NCBI RefSeq assembly: GCF_020740795.1
Contig: NC_067300.1
Location: 1,798,001-1,862,000 of the forward strand
DNA from: Apus apus
Taxonomy: Eukaryota; Chordata; Aves; Apodiformes; Apodidae
DNA: 64,000 nt
Reading direction: 5' to 3'
Part shown: piece by piece, positions 37,711-48,900 of the stretch
How the letters are laid out: every line of letters begins with the position of its first letter
Position numbering within the stretch: position 1 is the first letter of the stretch
Notes under the pieces: model-generated
Database searches by the model: none
What the model saw: only the letters and a program-made list of their open reading frames with translations
What the model was told of the DNA's origin: nothing
Position numbers and translations under genes: made by a program

Positions 37711-39863
37711 TCAGTAATGCTTTTGTCCATGTGCTGCTTCTTCTTTTTCTTTTGAAGTGCTTTGTGGCTCACTGGCTTTGCCAGCATTCTCAATTCCTTT
37801 CTTTAGGGCATCTAGCAATGTCTGAGAACTCTCCAGAATCTGGGAAAGAAATAAAAAGAGCTTACTTTTACATAAACTGTTTCTCTTATGAGCTCCCTTT
37901 CGAATTACCTTGCAGCAAGAGGAATTCTCCAGCCCTTCCAACATCTGATTCTTGGTGGCTCATCATCCTATCTCACTGTGGGAACTTCTGTGGAAAAACT
38001 TCTCTGGTTCGTGCCCACAACCAGAATAAGAAACACCTCAAGCAATTTATCTGTCTTGGAGCACGAGGCAGAGCAGCTCCTGAAGCAGGCTGTGGGGTGA
38101 ATGTTTGGATTTTGTTGGTTTTTGTTGTTGTTTTTTTTTTAAGGGGGATGTTGGTACCTGGGGCTTTTAAAATCAGTATTAAATTGTGCTCAGCTGACCC
38201 TGTTTCAACTGCCTTCCACTGTTGAACAGCACACTTCAGGTTTCTTGCTTCAAGACTAACTCAGCTCCACCAATGACCTTAAGTTGGCCTAAGTCTTATA
38301 TTAGTTTTCTCATTTCTACCTTATGTTGCACATAACCTGACACTCCCACTTACTATGCTCTAGGAAGCAAAGCTCCACCAGGTTTAGGAGATCTTCCTGC
38401 CTGTCCATCTCACCACTTCAAAGTTTTAACATGGTGGAAAATTGAAACAAAATGTGACAATAGGGCTGTATTCCCAAAGATCACTTATGTTGCTGTGAGG
38501 GTGTGGAATTCAGAGTGGTCAGAGATGAAGGTAAGTGTCCCTGTAGGATGAGACACCGGCAGAATGTGTTGGTGGGACCTTGTCTGTGGAAGAAGATGCC
38601 TCATTTCCTCTCTAACCACTTCTGTTTTTCACCTCCTGCGAGTGTTTTTTTTTTCCGTTTCAATAAACATTAATTCATTTGTAGGCTGGGGGGTTGTGCC
38701 TTGTATCTCAGGGAAGGTTTTTTTTGAAAGGTGCTGTTTGTTTGTGCAGCTTCACAACACAAAACGCTTCAGCTGTGAAATGTTGATGTGGGTTTGCCAC
38801 CCCACTTCACCCCAAACAATGAGGGCTTTGAAGCAGGCTGAGAAAACGGCTCCAGCCTTATCTGAAAAGTAATGGTCATGGGAAGGTACTGACTTTGGGA
38901 GGGGATCTGACACAGAGCAGTTGATCACATTAAAAAAAAACAAACAGGGAAAGGAGAACTTGGGCAGCAGTGAAGAGGAGAGGGGGTGCTCTTCAACTGC
39001 CAGCCTCTGGTTAGAGGGCAGATCATGGCTGATCGGAAAGGGGGCTGGAAAGATTCTTTTACTTTTCAAAAATCCTGATAGGTGTGTAACTCAGGATCGG
39101 ATTCAGCTGTCACCCTGTACCCAGGATCCAGCAGCCCCCGGCAGCTGACAGACACAGGAAAGGTGAAAGGGTAGAGACCTCCCAGGAGCTGAGATGACAG
39201 CGACAGCCCTGGCACCGCCGGCCTCCTTCCCACCCCTCCACTGGTCGGACACGGCTGGTTTAACGGCGCTAACGCCGGGAGGCGTTACCAGGCAGGGCAG
39301 GGCGCTCGGCAGCCCCAGCAGCTCCTCCACCAGCTCCTCGCTGCCTCTGTAACTGCAGCCTCCGGGGTCCACAGGCCTCTGGCTTCCTCCTCCCCCCCCC
39401 AGGGATGGTTTGTGAGATGCTCTTCACCGGACGGGGGGTCCCAGGGCGCACCCGGGGATGCTCCCGCTTCCCCCCCCGCCCCGGGCACCGCGACCCGCCC
39501 GAGCCCCCCGCCCCTGCCCGCCGGTACCTGCCCGTAGGTCGCCTCGGTCTCGGCGATGGTCCGGTCCAGCTCGCTGCGCGCGGCCAGGTGCCGGGCCAGG
39601 CTCTCGCTGGTGCGGGCCAGCCGCTCGCTCAGCGCCCAGACCTGCCCCTGCAGCCGCGTCCGCTCCGCCTCCTCCTCCCGGATCCGCCCGTTCAGCTCCT
39701 CCCGCCGGGCGCGGAGCTCGGACAGCCCTGCGCGGGGGACCCTCAGCCCCGGACCCTCAGCCCCGCTCCCGGCCCCGCTCCCGGCCCCGCTCCCGGCCCG
39801 GCCCCGCTCACCGTCCCGCAGCTCCGCGCTGTAGCCCCGCAGCGCGGCCCCGGCCTCGCTCAT
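37711..39863 (-). CDS. SSNA1: SSNA1, microtubule-nucleation/centrosome coiled coil
   Basis: Sjogren syndrome nuclear autoantigen 1 (NA14) is a small coiled-coil protein of centrosomes, basal bodies and axonemes that self-assembles into fibrils and shapes microtubules. Exons in transcript order: 39863-39812, 39727-39528 and 37839-37711, all GT-AG on the minus strand. The product is 126 residues, against 119 in human. It starts MSEAGAALRGYSAELRDG, continues as one long charged helix with REELNGRIREEEAERTRLQ and ELDRTIAETEATYGQ, and ends with ILESSQTLLDALKKGIENAG and a polar tail ending KEEAAHGQKHY. Exon 1 codes only 17 complete codons. The first intron is 84 bp and GC-repetitive; the second is 1.7 kb with no recognisable element. 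Its ATG is 49 bp from the ANAPC2 ATG on the other strand. Confidence 0.94.
39737..39808. repeat. GC-rich tandem repeats filling SSNA1 intron 1
   Basis: Two copies of GGACCCTCAGCCCC are followed by three to four copies of a 12-bp CGGCCCCGCTCC unit. They occupy most of the 84-bp intron between SSNA1 exons 1 and 2, so repeat expansion would directly change intron length. Confidence 0.8.
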
Positions 39864-39912
39864 CGCGCGGGCCCCGCGTCCCTCGCTCCGCCCTCCCGAG
39901 CGGCCCGGCCCG
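39864..39912. promoter_or_regulatory. Bidirectional SSNA1/ANAPC2 promoter core
   Basis: Only 49 bp separate the SSNA1 ATG (minus, 39863) from the ANAPC2 ATG (plus, 39913). The whole stretch is G+C, with CpG throughout and a CCGCCC GC-box at 39888-39893; there is no TATA. It sits in a CpG island running roughly 39420-40640. The two 5' UTRs must be extremely short, overlap each other, or start within the other gene's first exon. Confidence 0.8.
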
Positions 39913-42900
39913 ATGGAGCCGCGGGCGGGCGCGGGGCTCTCGGCCGCCTGGCACACGCTGAGCAGCGCCCTGGTGCCGCCCGCCGCGCTGGGGCTGGTGA
40001 GCGGGCCGGGGGCTGCGGGGCCGGGGGCTGCGGGGCCCGGGGGCTGCGGGGCCCGGGGGGCTGCGGGGCCCGGGGGGCTGCGGGAGGCCCGGGGGGCTGC
40101 GGGAGGCCCGGGGGGCTGCGGGGCCCGGGGGGCTGCGGGAGGCCCGGGCAGGCCCGGGGGCTGCGGGAGGCCCGGGCAGGCCCGGGGGCTGCGGGGCCCG
40201 GCCAGGCCGCCCCGCTCGCCTCACGCTGCCGCCCTCGCGTCTCGGGGCCCTGGCGGGTTCGGCCTCCTCGGCAAGGCGGGGCAGGCCCGACCCCGCCGCG
40301 CTGGTGGCTCCGGGCTGATCCCCGGCCCGGCCGGGCCCTGCCGCTCCTGGGGAGAGTTTTTAAGGCCGGGGCTGGGGGGGAGAAAGGGCTGGAGCCGGTG
40401 GCTGGGGAGGGGGAGCCGGCGGGGCCTGTGCCGGCCCGGGGGGCTGTCAGGGAAGGGCCGGGGGGCTCCAGCCATCCCCCCGCTCCTCATCCCGCTGGCC
40501 AGGAAAGCGTAAATGCCAGGAGGATGTGCTGCTTCCCCTGCCTGCCGCGGCCCTGCCCGCTCCCCGAGGCAGCTGGCCCGGCCAAGGACGGGCTTGCCCC
40601 GGAGCCACTCGTTCTGGGGGCCTGAGGGTGGCTGGGGGCCCTGCCGTCGGCAGAGCTGGGTGCCTCCCCGCAGCTGCTCCCTGCAGCAGGGCCGGTGGTG
40701 TTTGGGGGTTAGTGCTGGGGGTGGGCACAGGCTGAGACCCCAGCAAGGGGTGATATCCCCCTGCTGCAGCTCGACAGCAGGGCCTGTGGGCATTTGGACC
40801 CTGCTCTTTGGGATGAGCGGTCTCTTCTGCTGCAGATCCTCCTGGAGGAGTCCTTTTCTGTGCGTAACTTGGTGTCCCCTCTGCTTTTCAGGCAGCTCCA
40901 AGGTCCGACCCCGCGGGGCCGCTGAGGGACGCGGAGCTGCGGGCAGCCCTGGAGGTGCTGCGCTGCTATGGCCTGCACTCTGTCCTGGAGGAGTGGTTCA
41001 TCGAGGTGCTGCAGACAGACCTGCAGGCCAACATAGCTCCTGAGTTCTGGAACTGCATCGGCCAGTATGAGAACACAGCCGAGGAGCCCCAGTGCTCCTT
41101 GCTCCTCCTGGACGCGTTCAGTCTTCTCAAGTGCCGCCTGGACCCCTACCTGAACAGCCTGGAACTTCTGGAGAGGTGGACCAAGGCAGGCTTGCTCCTG
41201 GGGACAGGTGCTCAGATGCTGCAAGAAAAGGTCTACACCATGTTCAAAGCGATCCTTTTCTTCTCCACTACCAAGTCCTTCCAGGAAATGATCCAGCAGT
41301 TCTACAGCCGCACTTTCAGGATCTACATGCGGCAGTGGAAGAAAGGAGGAGATGGAACCAACGAGTGTGAGAGCAGCACGAGTGAGACTGAGCAGGAGAG
41401 CGACACGGAGGAGGGTGGAGGAGAGGGCCCTCTGTGTGCTGGCTGCAGCAGCAGGAGGGAGCAGTGCTGGTGCCCCAAAGCCATGGAGCAGTTCCAGCAG
41501 CTCAATGACATTCTGTACGCAGGTGACGGGGTGGTGGGTGTCGCTCAGAGCCAGCGGGGCGTCCGCAGGGGGGGCAGCAGGTTTTTGTAATACCTGAAAA
41601 TGGGAGGAGTTGTGTGAGGTCCAGAGGTGTCATGGTACTGAGAGGCTGTGGAGTCTCCTCCTCTGGAGTCACTCAGAATGGGTCTGAGTGTGTTGCTGTG
41701 TGATCTGCTGTAGGTGATCCTGATGGAGCAGGGGAGTTGGACTAGAAGGTTTTCAGACCAACCAGTTGCTGCCCAGTCCTGACCACTCTGTGATTGTGAT
41801 ACTGGTTAGAGAGCTTGACACAGGGTTCTGCAGCTGGTTGCCAGTGGGTGACAGAACTAGAGCAGATCTCTGGAGACAAGTTCCTCTCCCTGGCTATGAC
41901 AATATCTCTCTTGCTCTAAGGCCTTCTGTCCATAAAAAAGCAAACTTCTAAATGAAGAAGCTTTTGATGGCCAGAAAATGCTGTTTCTAAGGAAGAGGGG
42001 ATAGGAGTTGAGTCATGTGTTATCCATGTAGGGCACCTATGCAGCTATCAGAGCATTTAAACTAGGAGCTCTGCCTGCATCTGTGGAGCACAGGGGGAGG
42101 AAGGTGCCTTCGGGCAGTCTGATGGTCTTGAGGTGCTGGTTCCTTTGCTTCCATGTGCTCTGACCTGGGCGCTGTCTGTGTCTGCAGCCGCCGGCTGAAC
42201 TTGCTGGAGAGGGTGAGCGCCGAGGCCGTCACCACCATCCTGCACAGGATGATTGAGGAGAGGATGGAGCAGCGATGCAGGGGGGAGTATGAGCACTCCT
42301 TCCTGAACGAGTTCCAGGAGGTAGGGAAGCCCCTGCAGGCCATGAGGGCCCTTCCTTTGGGGATGGGTGGCTGCTCCTGTGTCTGCTTGAGCGGTTCGGG
42401 CTAAAAGCAAATTCTAGTGGAAAACACCTGGTCCTGGGCTGTGACTCCCACCATCTCTGGCAGAAGAGGTGGTTAAAACTCTCCATGGTGATGGAATGCT
42501 AGAGGGGAAGGTTCTGACCTGGGTGTAATGGACCATTATATTTCACCTGGGGAAGTTCACGATGAGGGAATTCCTGTGGTTCAGTTTCACAAAGTGCAGG
42601 AACAGGTGGTGCCACCTGGGCTGCAGAGAGCCCTCCCTCTCTGTACGTGGGCCCCTAGTTTGAATTTGTGGGGCTGTTCTCTTCCTTCTTTCCAGTTTCT
42701 CAGCATCCCTTTAAAATGGGAGGTGAGGATGGGAGGTGATAACTCTGGTATTGATCTCACCACTGGGCCACATGAAGATCTTTCCTTGCACCTTCCCAGT
42801 TGTTTTCCTGCTGCCTTAAACAGAGTTCATGTTGGGCTGTTTACCCAATATAATCCAAATAAAATTCTTTTCCGGGTACGGTCCTGGCTCTGCAGGCTTG

Positions 42901-45900
42901 CCCTGAGTTCTTTGTTCCTTGAAGCATGACCTTGCCCTTGCCTGGCTGGAAGAACAATGAGTGAAGTCAGGTTGCCATGCAAACCAGACTCCTCTCTGGT
43001 TGCCCCAGTTTCCTTGCTGGTTGCCACACCAGCCCTTTTGTTGTCTGCAGACGTCATCACTCATTTTATGTTTACTTCCCTTTAGTTGCTGTGCAACACT
43101 TTCTTTACTGGACTTAGTGTGAAATGCTTTTGGATGACCTGGAGATTGATCAAGGATATTTTAAGGGCACCAGAGAAAATGCAGCTGCATTCCCCTGGTC
43201 AGTCCCTGCAGAAGGTCCCCTTGCTCCCACCTCTTCAGAAAGGCCAGTATGGAATATTGGAGTGTGTCAGAATTAGGAAGAAACAATTATTGGGAAGATA
43301 TTTAAAGGAAATTAACAAATTTAAAAGGTAAAATAGGAGAAGTCAGAGGAACAGCTTGTTGAAAGTACAGGTGCTGACAACAAACCCCCTGGTCAGACAC
43401 ATCAGCAGTGGTCAGGAGTATCAGTCCCTGCTCAGGCTGGGATAAGAGCACTCAGAGAAGATAAACCCATGGGGTAAAACAGGCTGGTTTGATAATGGTA
43501 GTATTCTTGAAAGTTGAGTTGCTTTGCTTCAGGTCTAGTCCTTTCCTTTTGTCCTTTAGGAAATGTCTTTATCAGCTTTTCCACATTTTTGCCCAGGTCA
43601 ATGTCCAGGTGTTCTGTAGTTCTCAGGGTCATCCTGTCTTGTCATGAGCAGAACTTGTGCTTTCCTTCAGTGCTTTCTCAGTGGAGTAGATAATTAAAAT
43701 TCAGGATCAGCAAACCAGACCTTGACTTAGTGCTTTTGTTTCAGGCTGCTGGAATCTGGTCATCAAAAATACTATTATTTAGTAGCTATTAATGCTCAAG
43801 TACTGTTTTAGGAGGGGCTGTGCCTTTGCCACCTTAAAGGAAAAATTTAAAAAAACCACATTTATTTTGAATTTCTGGATATTGTAGTTGAGTACCTTTG
43901 AAATTTGACAATTACACGTTTCTCTATAGAAAACCAAATCTCAGATATAAAAAGTTAACCTTCTGATGCTCTCTGTTCATGTTTTTATTTTATTATTCAG
44001 GGCCTAGGCTGGTATCTGAGGTCTTGGTTTCAAGTGCCCTGAGTTTGGTTGGTATGTCTGTGAGTCCTTGGAATGGTTGACTTGCTCTTCCATGATTTCA
44101 GGAACAAGACATTTTGGGCCAAGGGTGGTGGGATGGGGATTTGCTGGTGTTCTCTAAAAGAGAAAGGTTCTGTGAGCACAGGATGGAATGGAATTCTGCA
44201 AGAGTAGAACAGGCTGCAAGTTTTTGATGAAACCCTGTCCTGTTTGGAGCCCAGCACCTATGCACAGTCCTCAGTCACCCCTGATCTTCTCAGACGTGTC
44301 TGCAGAGCTGGTCTCTTTAGTTCAAGTCCATGTTCTTTCTGTGGGCCTTTCCCCAGCTGTAACCCAGGAGAGGAGCTGGAGGTGGTGCTGCTCGTGGGGC
44401 TGCCTGGCGACGGGCTGAGCGCGGGACATGGCTGTGCATCCAGCTGTGCTCTTCACCGTCTCTGTCCCTTCCCTCTCCTTGTGCAGTGGATCGAGAAGGT
44501 GATTGGCTGGCTCAGCAGGGTGTTTCTGCAAGATGGTCCCTTGGCACAGTCCTCTCCAGAAGCCAGCAGCACCTTGAAGCGCTGGCGGTGCCACGTCCAG
44601 AGGTTCTTCTACCGCATCTACGCCAGCATGCGCATCGAGGAGCTCTTCAGCATCATTCGAGGTGGGTGTCACCTGCTCATTCACTCTTGGACTGGATCAC
44701 TGACAGATCTGTTCCCACCTCCTGGGCTGCCATGCTGTCACCTCTTGCCATCCCACAGAGCATGGCACTGTTCCTAACCACTGCTTGGTTTGTAGATTTC
44801 CCAGAGTCGAAGCCTGCTGTGGAGGACCTCAAGTTCTGCCTGGAAAGGACCAATCAGAGGCAGCAGCTGCTCAGCTCCCTGAAAAGTGCCCTGGAAATGC
44901 GACTTCTGCATCCTGGTGGGTGTTACATCCCTGTCTGTGTCATGACATGGTGAGGAGCCTGGACTTGAGTGGGGGGATCTGCTGGGAGCATCATCTGGAT
45001 TCACACTGGATGAGCTGGGCTGTGCATGTTCTGTGCTCTCAGGGCTGGAGTGTCCTTGGCCATTAGTAGTTGATTGTGTCCCGGTCCCTACTTGCCTCAT
45101 TTTTATGACATGGTGAGGAGCTAAGTTAGATGTTTAACTTTGTTCCAGGAGGGTGGAGGCTTCTCTGCTGTGTGTGGTCTGAGCTCCTAATACAGAATCT
45201 GGGCTCAACTGGACTATAGCAGTCTCTGAGCCTGAGTTCCCAGTTGCAACTGGTTTCTTAGTCACACAGATCAAATCTCTCCCTTCAGCTGAGACAATAG
45301 GGCAGCAAGCCCTGACCCTCCAGCTCCACAGATAGAGGGCTTGGAGCATCCAGCTCCTTGCAGCCAAGCCCTTAGTCTGTGCTCTGGGACTCTGGACTCC
45401 CTCTGCCCCTCCTGTAGGAGTGAACACATCCGACATCATCACTCTCTACATCTCGGCCATCAAAGCCTTGCGGGAGCTTGACCCTTCCATGGTTATCCTG
45501 GAGGTCGCCTGTGAGCCCATCAGGAAGTACCTGAGGTAGGAGGCTTGGGGGGCAGTCTTAGGCATCCCCTTCCAGCCCTTCCCCTCGCTCACTCTGTTCC
45601 TCTTGCCTGTTGGCAGGACTCGGGAGGACACGGTGCGGCAAATCGTGGCCGGTCTCACGGGAGATGCTGAGGGCTCCAGTGATCTGGCAAATGAGCTCTC
45701 AAAAGCTGACCCAGTGACCCTGGAGAATGGCCAGGAGAGTGACGATGACATCTCAGAACCAGGGGACTGGGTTCCTGACCCGGTTGATGCAGATCCAGGT
45801 TAGAGGCCAAGACCCTTGGCAGCCCACCCTTCTCCCTGGTGGGCTGGATTCTTGAGCAGCTCATCTGCTGGTCCTCTGTCTCTAGTGGGTGGGGTTGGAA

Positions 45901-48900
45901 TTGACCTCTGAAAATCATCTAGTCCAGCCTCCCTGCTAGAGCAGTGTCACCTACTGCAGATCCCACAAGAACACATCCAGATGTGTTTGGAATGTCTCCA
46001 GAAAAGGAGACTTCACGGCCTCTCGGGGCAGCCTGTCCCAGGGCCCTGTTACCCTCCCAGTACAGAGCTGGGGCAGTTCTCTGTTAACCTCACTCTGTCA
46101 TCTGCTGGATTTCACTAGGAAAATCCAGTTCCAAGCGTCGGTCCTCAGACATCATCAGCCTGCTGGTGAGCATCTATGGCAGCAAGGACCTGTTCATCAA
46201 CGAGTACCGCACGCTGCTGGCTGACCGGCTGCTGCATCAGTTCAACTACAGTGCTGAGAGGTGAGCTCCAAGTGCCCGACCCCAGAGCTCTCCATGCTGA
46301 CATCACCTGAAAAAGATGTGCTTCAGCCTTGCTCCTGTGAACAGCTCTTTCTGGTCATTTCCTTGGCAGCTTTGGGTTTGCATCTAGAATTCCCTGTGCT
46401 CATCTCTTCTCAGGCGGCGTCCTGCTCAGTCCTGCCCTTGTCTCACACTAGTAGGGTAGCATGTAGGAAACTGGAGGCACTGAGACCCTCTTAGCTCCAT
46501 CCCATGTGTTCTGGTGGCCTTCACAACCTACACAGGCTGCTTAGGGTCAGCAGGAAGTGTCGAAGTACAGAAAAAAGGGATGAAGCACCAGGAGACCTCA
46601 GTTGCAACCCAACTGTATCTGTGTTCAGCAGTTGCAGTGGTTTTCCCTGCTGTGAAATGCAGCTCATGGGAGCCAGGTCTGGGAGGGGCCATCTCAGGCA
46701 GGTGGCTGGGGAATGCTGAGGTGGCACCATGTCATCGTGGTGAAGTGCTGTGCTTGTCTGTGGGACGGGAATGGGATGGGAAGGTCTTCAGAAAGAAGGG
46801 GAGATCTCATGGCAGCCACTGCTTCCTCACTAGGGAAGGAGGAGGAGTAGGCACTGACCTCTCTGATGACCAACAATAGGACCCGAGGGAATGGTGGGAA
46901 GATGTGCAGGAGACATTAGGACATTTAGGTTGGACATTAGGAAGGGATTCTTCACCCAGAGGGTGGGGGGGGCACTGGAGTGGGCTCCCCAGGGGAGCAG
47001 TAATGGCACCAGGCCTGACAATATTCAAGAAACACTTGGGCAAGGCCCTCAGGGACATGGTGTGAACTTTGGGGTTGTCCTGTTCTGGGGCAGGAGCTGG
47101 ACTTGGTGACCCAGGCTGTCTGAGGAGGTGGTTAAGCCACCATCCCTGGAGACACCTAAACAGACAGATGTGGTGCCAGGGGACAGGGTTTAGTGGTGGA
47201 CGTGGCAGAGTTAGGGTGGTGGTTGGACTTGATGATCTTGAAGGTCTTTTCCAACCAGAAGGGTACTATAATACTACTATGAAAAGCTGCTGGGCTGCAG
47301 AGAACGAGACTGTTCCTTACTTAGCTGCTAGGAGGCATCCTGTTCAGATCCTGAGCCTTGGGAGAGCACCCTTGTGCCAGGGACTACCTTTTCCAGCTGT
47401 GCTGCCTGGCGTGGAGATCAGACCAGGCTTCTCTGTCTCAGGGCCCCGTGTCTGAGCTGTTGTTTCTCTTACCAGGGAGATCCGGAACGTGGAGCTGCTG
47501 AAGCTGCGCTTTGGGGAAGCTCAGATGCACTATTGTGAAGTCATGTTAAAAGTAATGTTTGTTTCTTTAAAGAAAAATTCAAGCCTTGGGTGTTGGAGCT
47601 CATTGGGAGGGGGAGGGACTTGAGTGACCCAAAAAAAGGATCTTTTAGGAAAGTGGAGTTCCCAGAATCGCAGTGAAGGGGCCGATTTGTGACAGGCAGA
47701 AGCGCAATCAAAATCGTGTCTGTTTCTCAAGCCCTGCAGGTTGGGTTATCACCTCTGGGGGATGGTTGCTCTGGTGCTGTTGTCTCTCCTGCCCTTCCTG
47801 CAGTGTAGAATTCTGGCATTGAAGAGCTGGGCTCTTCCAGCTCCCCTAGGGTTGGGAACTCTGGAGTTGAATTCCCTTGGAGCACTGTGGGAAGAATACG
47901 GGTCTGGAAGGGCTCCAGAGTAGGCTGGTGTTGAGTTGTAAGCCCTTCCTCAACCTCCCCAGAAATATTTCTGAGTATGTAGCAGACTTTCTGGTGGACA
48001 CACATTTGGAGACAACATTAGTCACCTTGTCAAGCTTCTCCTTTACTAAGGGTTAGCACTGACCTGGGAGAGAAGGAGCTGCCTTAGCTTCCTCTGCCTT
48101 TCCCAGGACATGGCTGACTCGCGACGCATCAACGCCAACATTCGTGATGAGGAGGAGAAGCTCCCAGAGGAGGAGAGGCCTCCATTCAACCTCGTTGCTG
48201 TTATCCTGTCAAGTGAGTTCTGGCCACCACTGAAGGAGGAGAAGCTAGAGCTTCCAGAGCAGGTCAAGGAAGCCATGGAAGCCTATTCCAAAAAGTATGA
48301 GAAATTAAAGGTGAGGCAACCTTAACCCTCCATAAAAAACAGGGTGTGCTGTCCAGACTGTTACAGAGCATGGTTTTTGCAAAGCCCTCCTTAACCTGCC
48401 TGAAATTTTAGCTGCTGGGACATCCATGCTGTGATGGTGGAATCCCAGAGTCCTTCAGCTTTCAGTCGGAATTGGAAGCTTTTGGCTTGGCCATTGCCAA
48501 AAGAAGGGTCTGTCTCCATGGGTGCCTCATTGTGGTGGTTGCTGTTAGGGAAGAGAGTTTCCCAGTGTCTGTTCAGTAAACGGTGCTGAGGTGGGAGTTC
48601 TGCATCTGAAGTCTGTTCTAAGCTTGAGTTCTGCACTAGTAAGAGTGGCATCCTGTTCCTGTTGAGCCTCTCTTCTTCTGGCACTCTCCTCCCCTGCTTG
48701 TCCTCCTGAAAAGAAGCTCTTTTAACATGGTCTCAGGTCCAGTTTCACTGTTAGCCTGGAGGTGAAAGTTGCTGCTTCTGTCCGTGGTTTCTCCTGGGTT
48801 GTTTCATTAATTTCTGGAGGGTCCCTTAACTCCATGGGAGAGACTTGTGGTGCAAGGTTTTTGGTCAGTTTGGTTGTGGCTCAGACAAGAACTGAATCCA

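Noticed and set aside
41515-41590. Continuation of ANAPC2 exon 2 to the stop at 41588-41590
   Set aside because: This extension is intron sequence beyond the GTACGC donor. Joining 41514 to 42188 restores the conserved protein across the junction.
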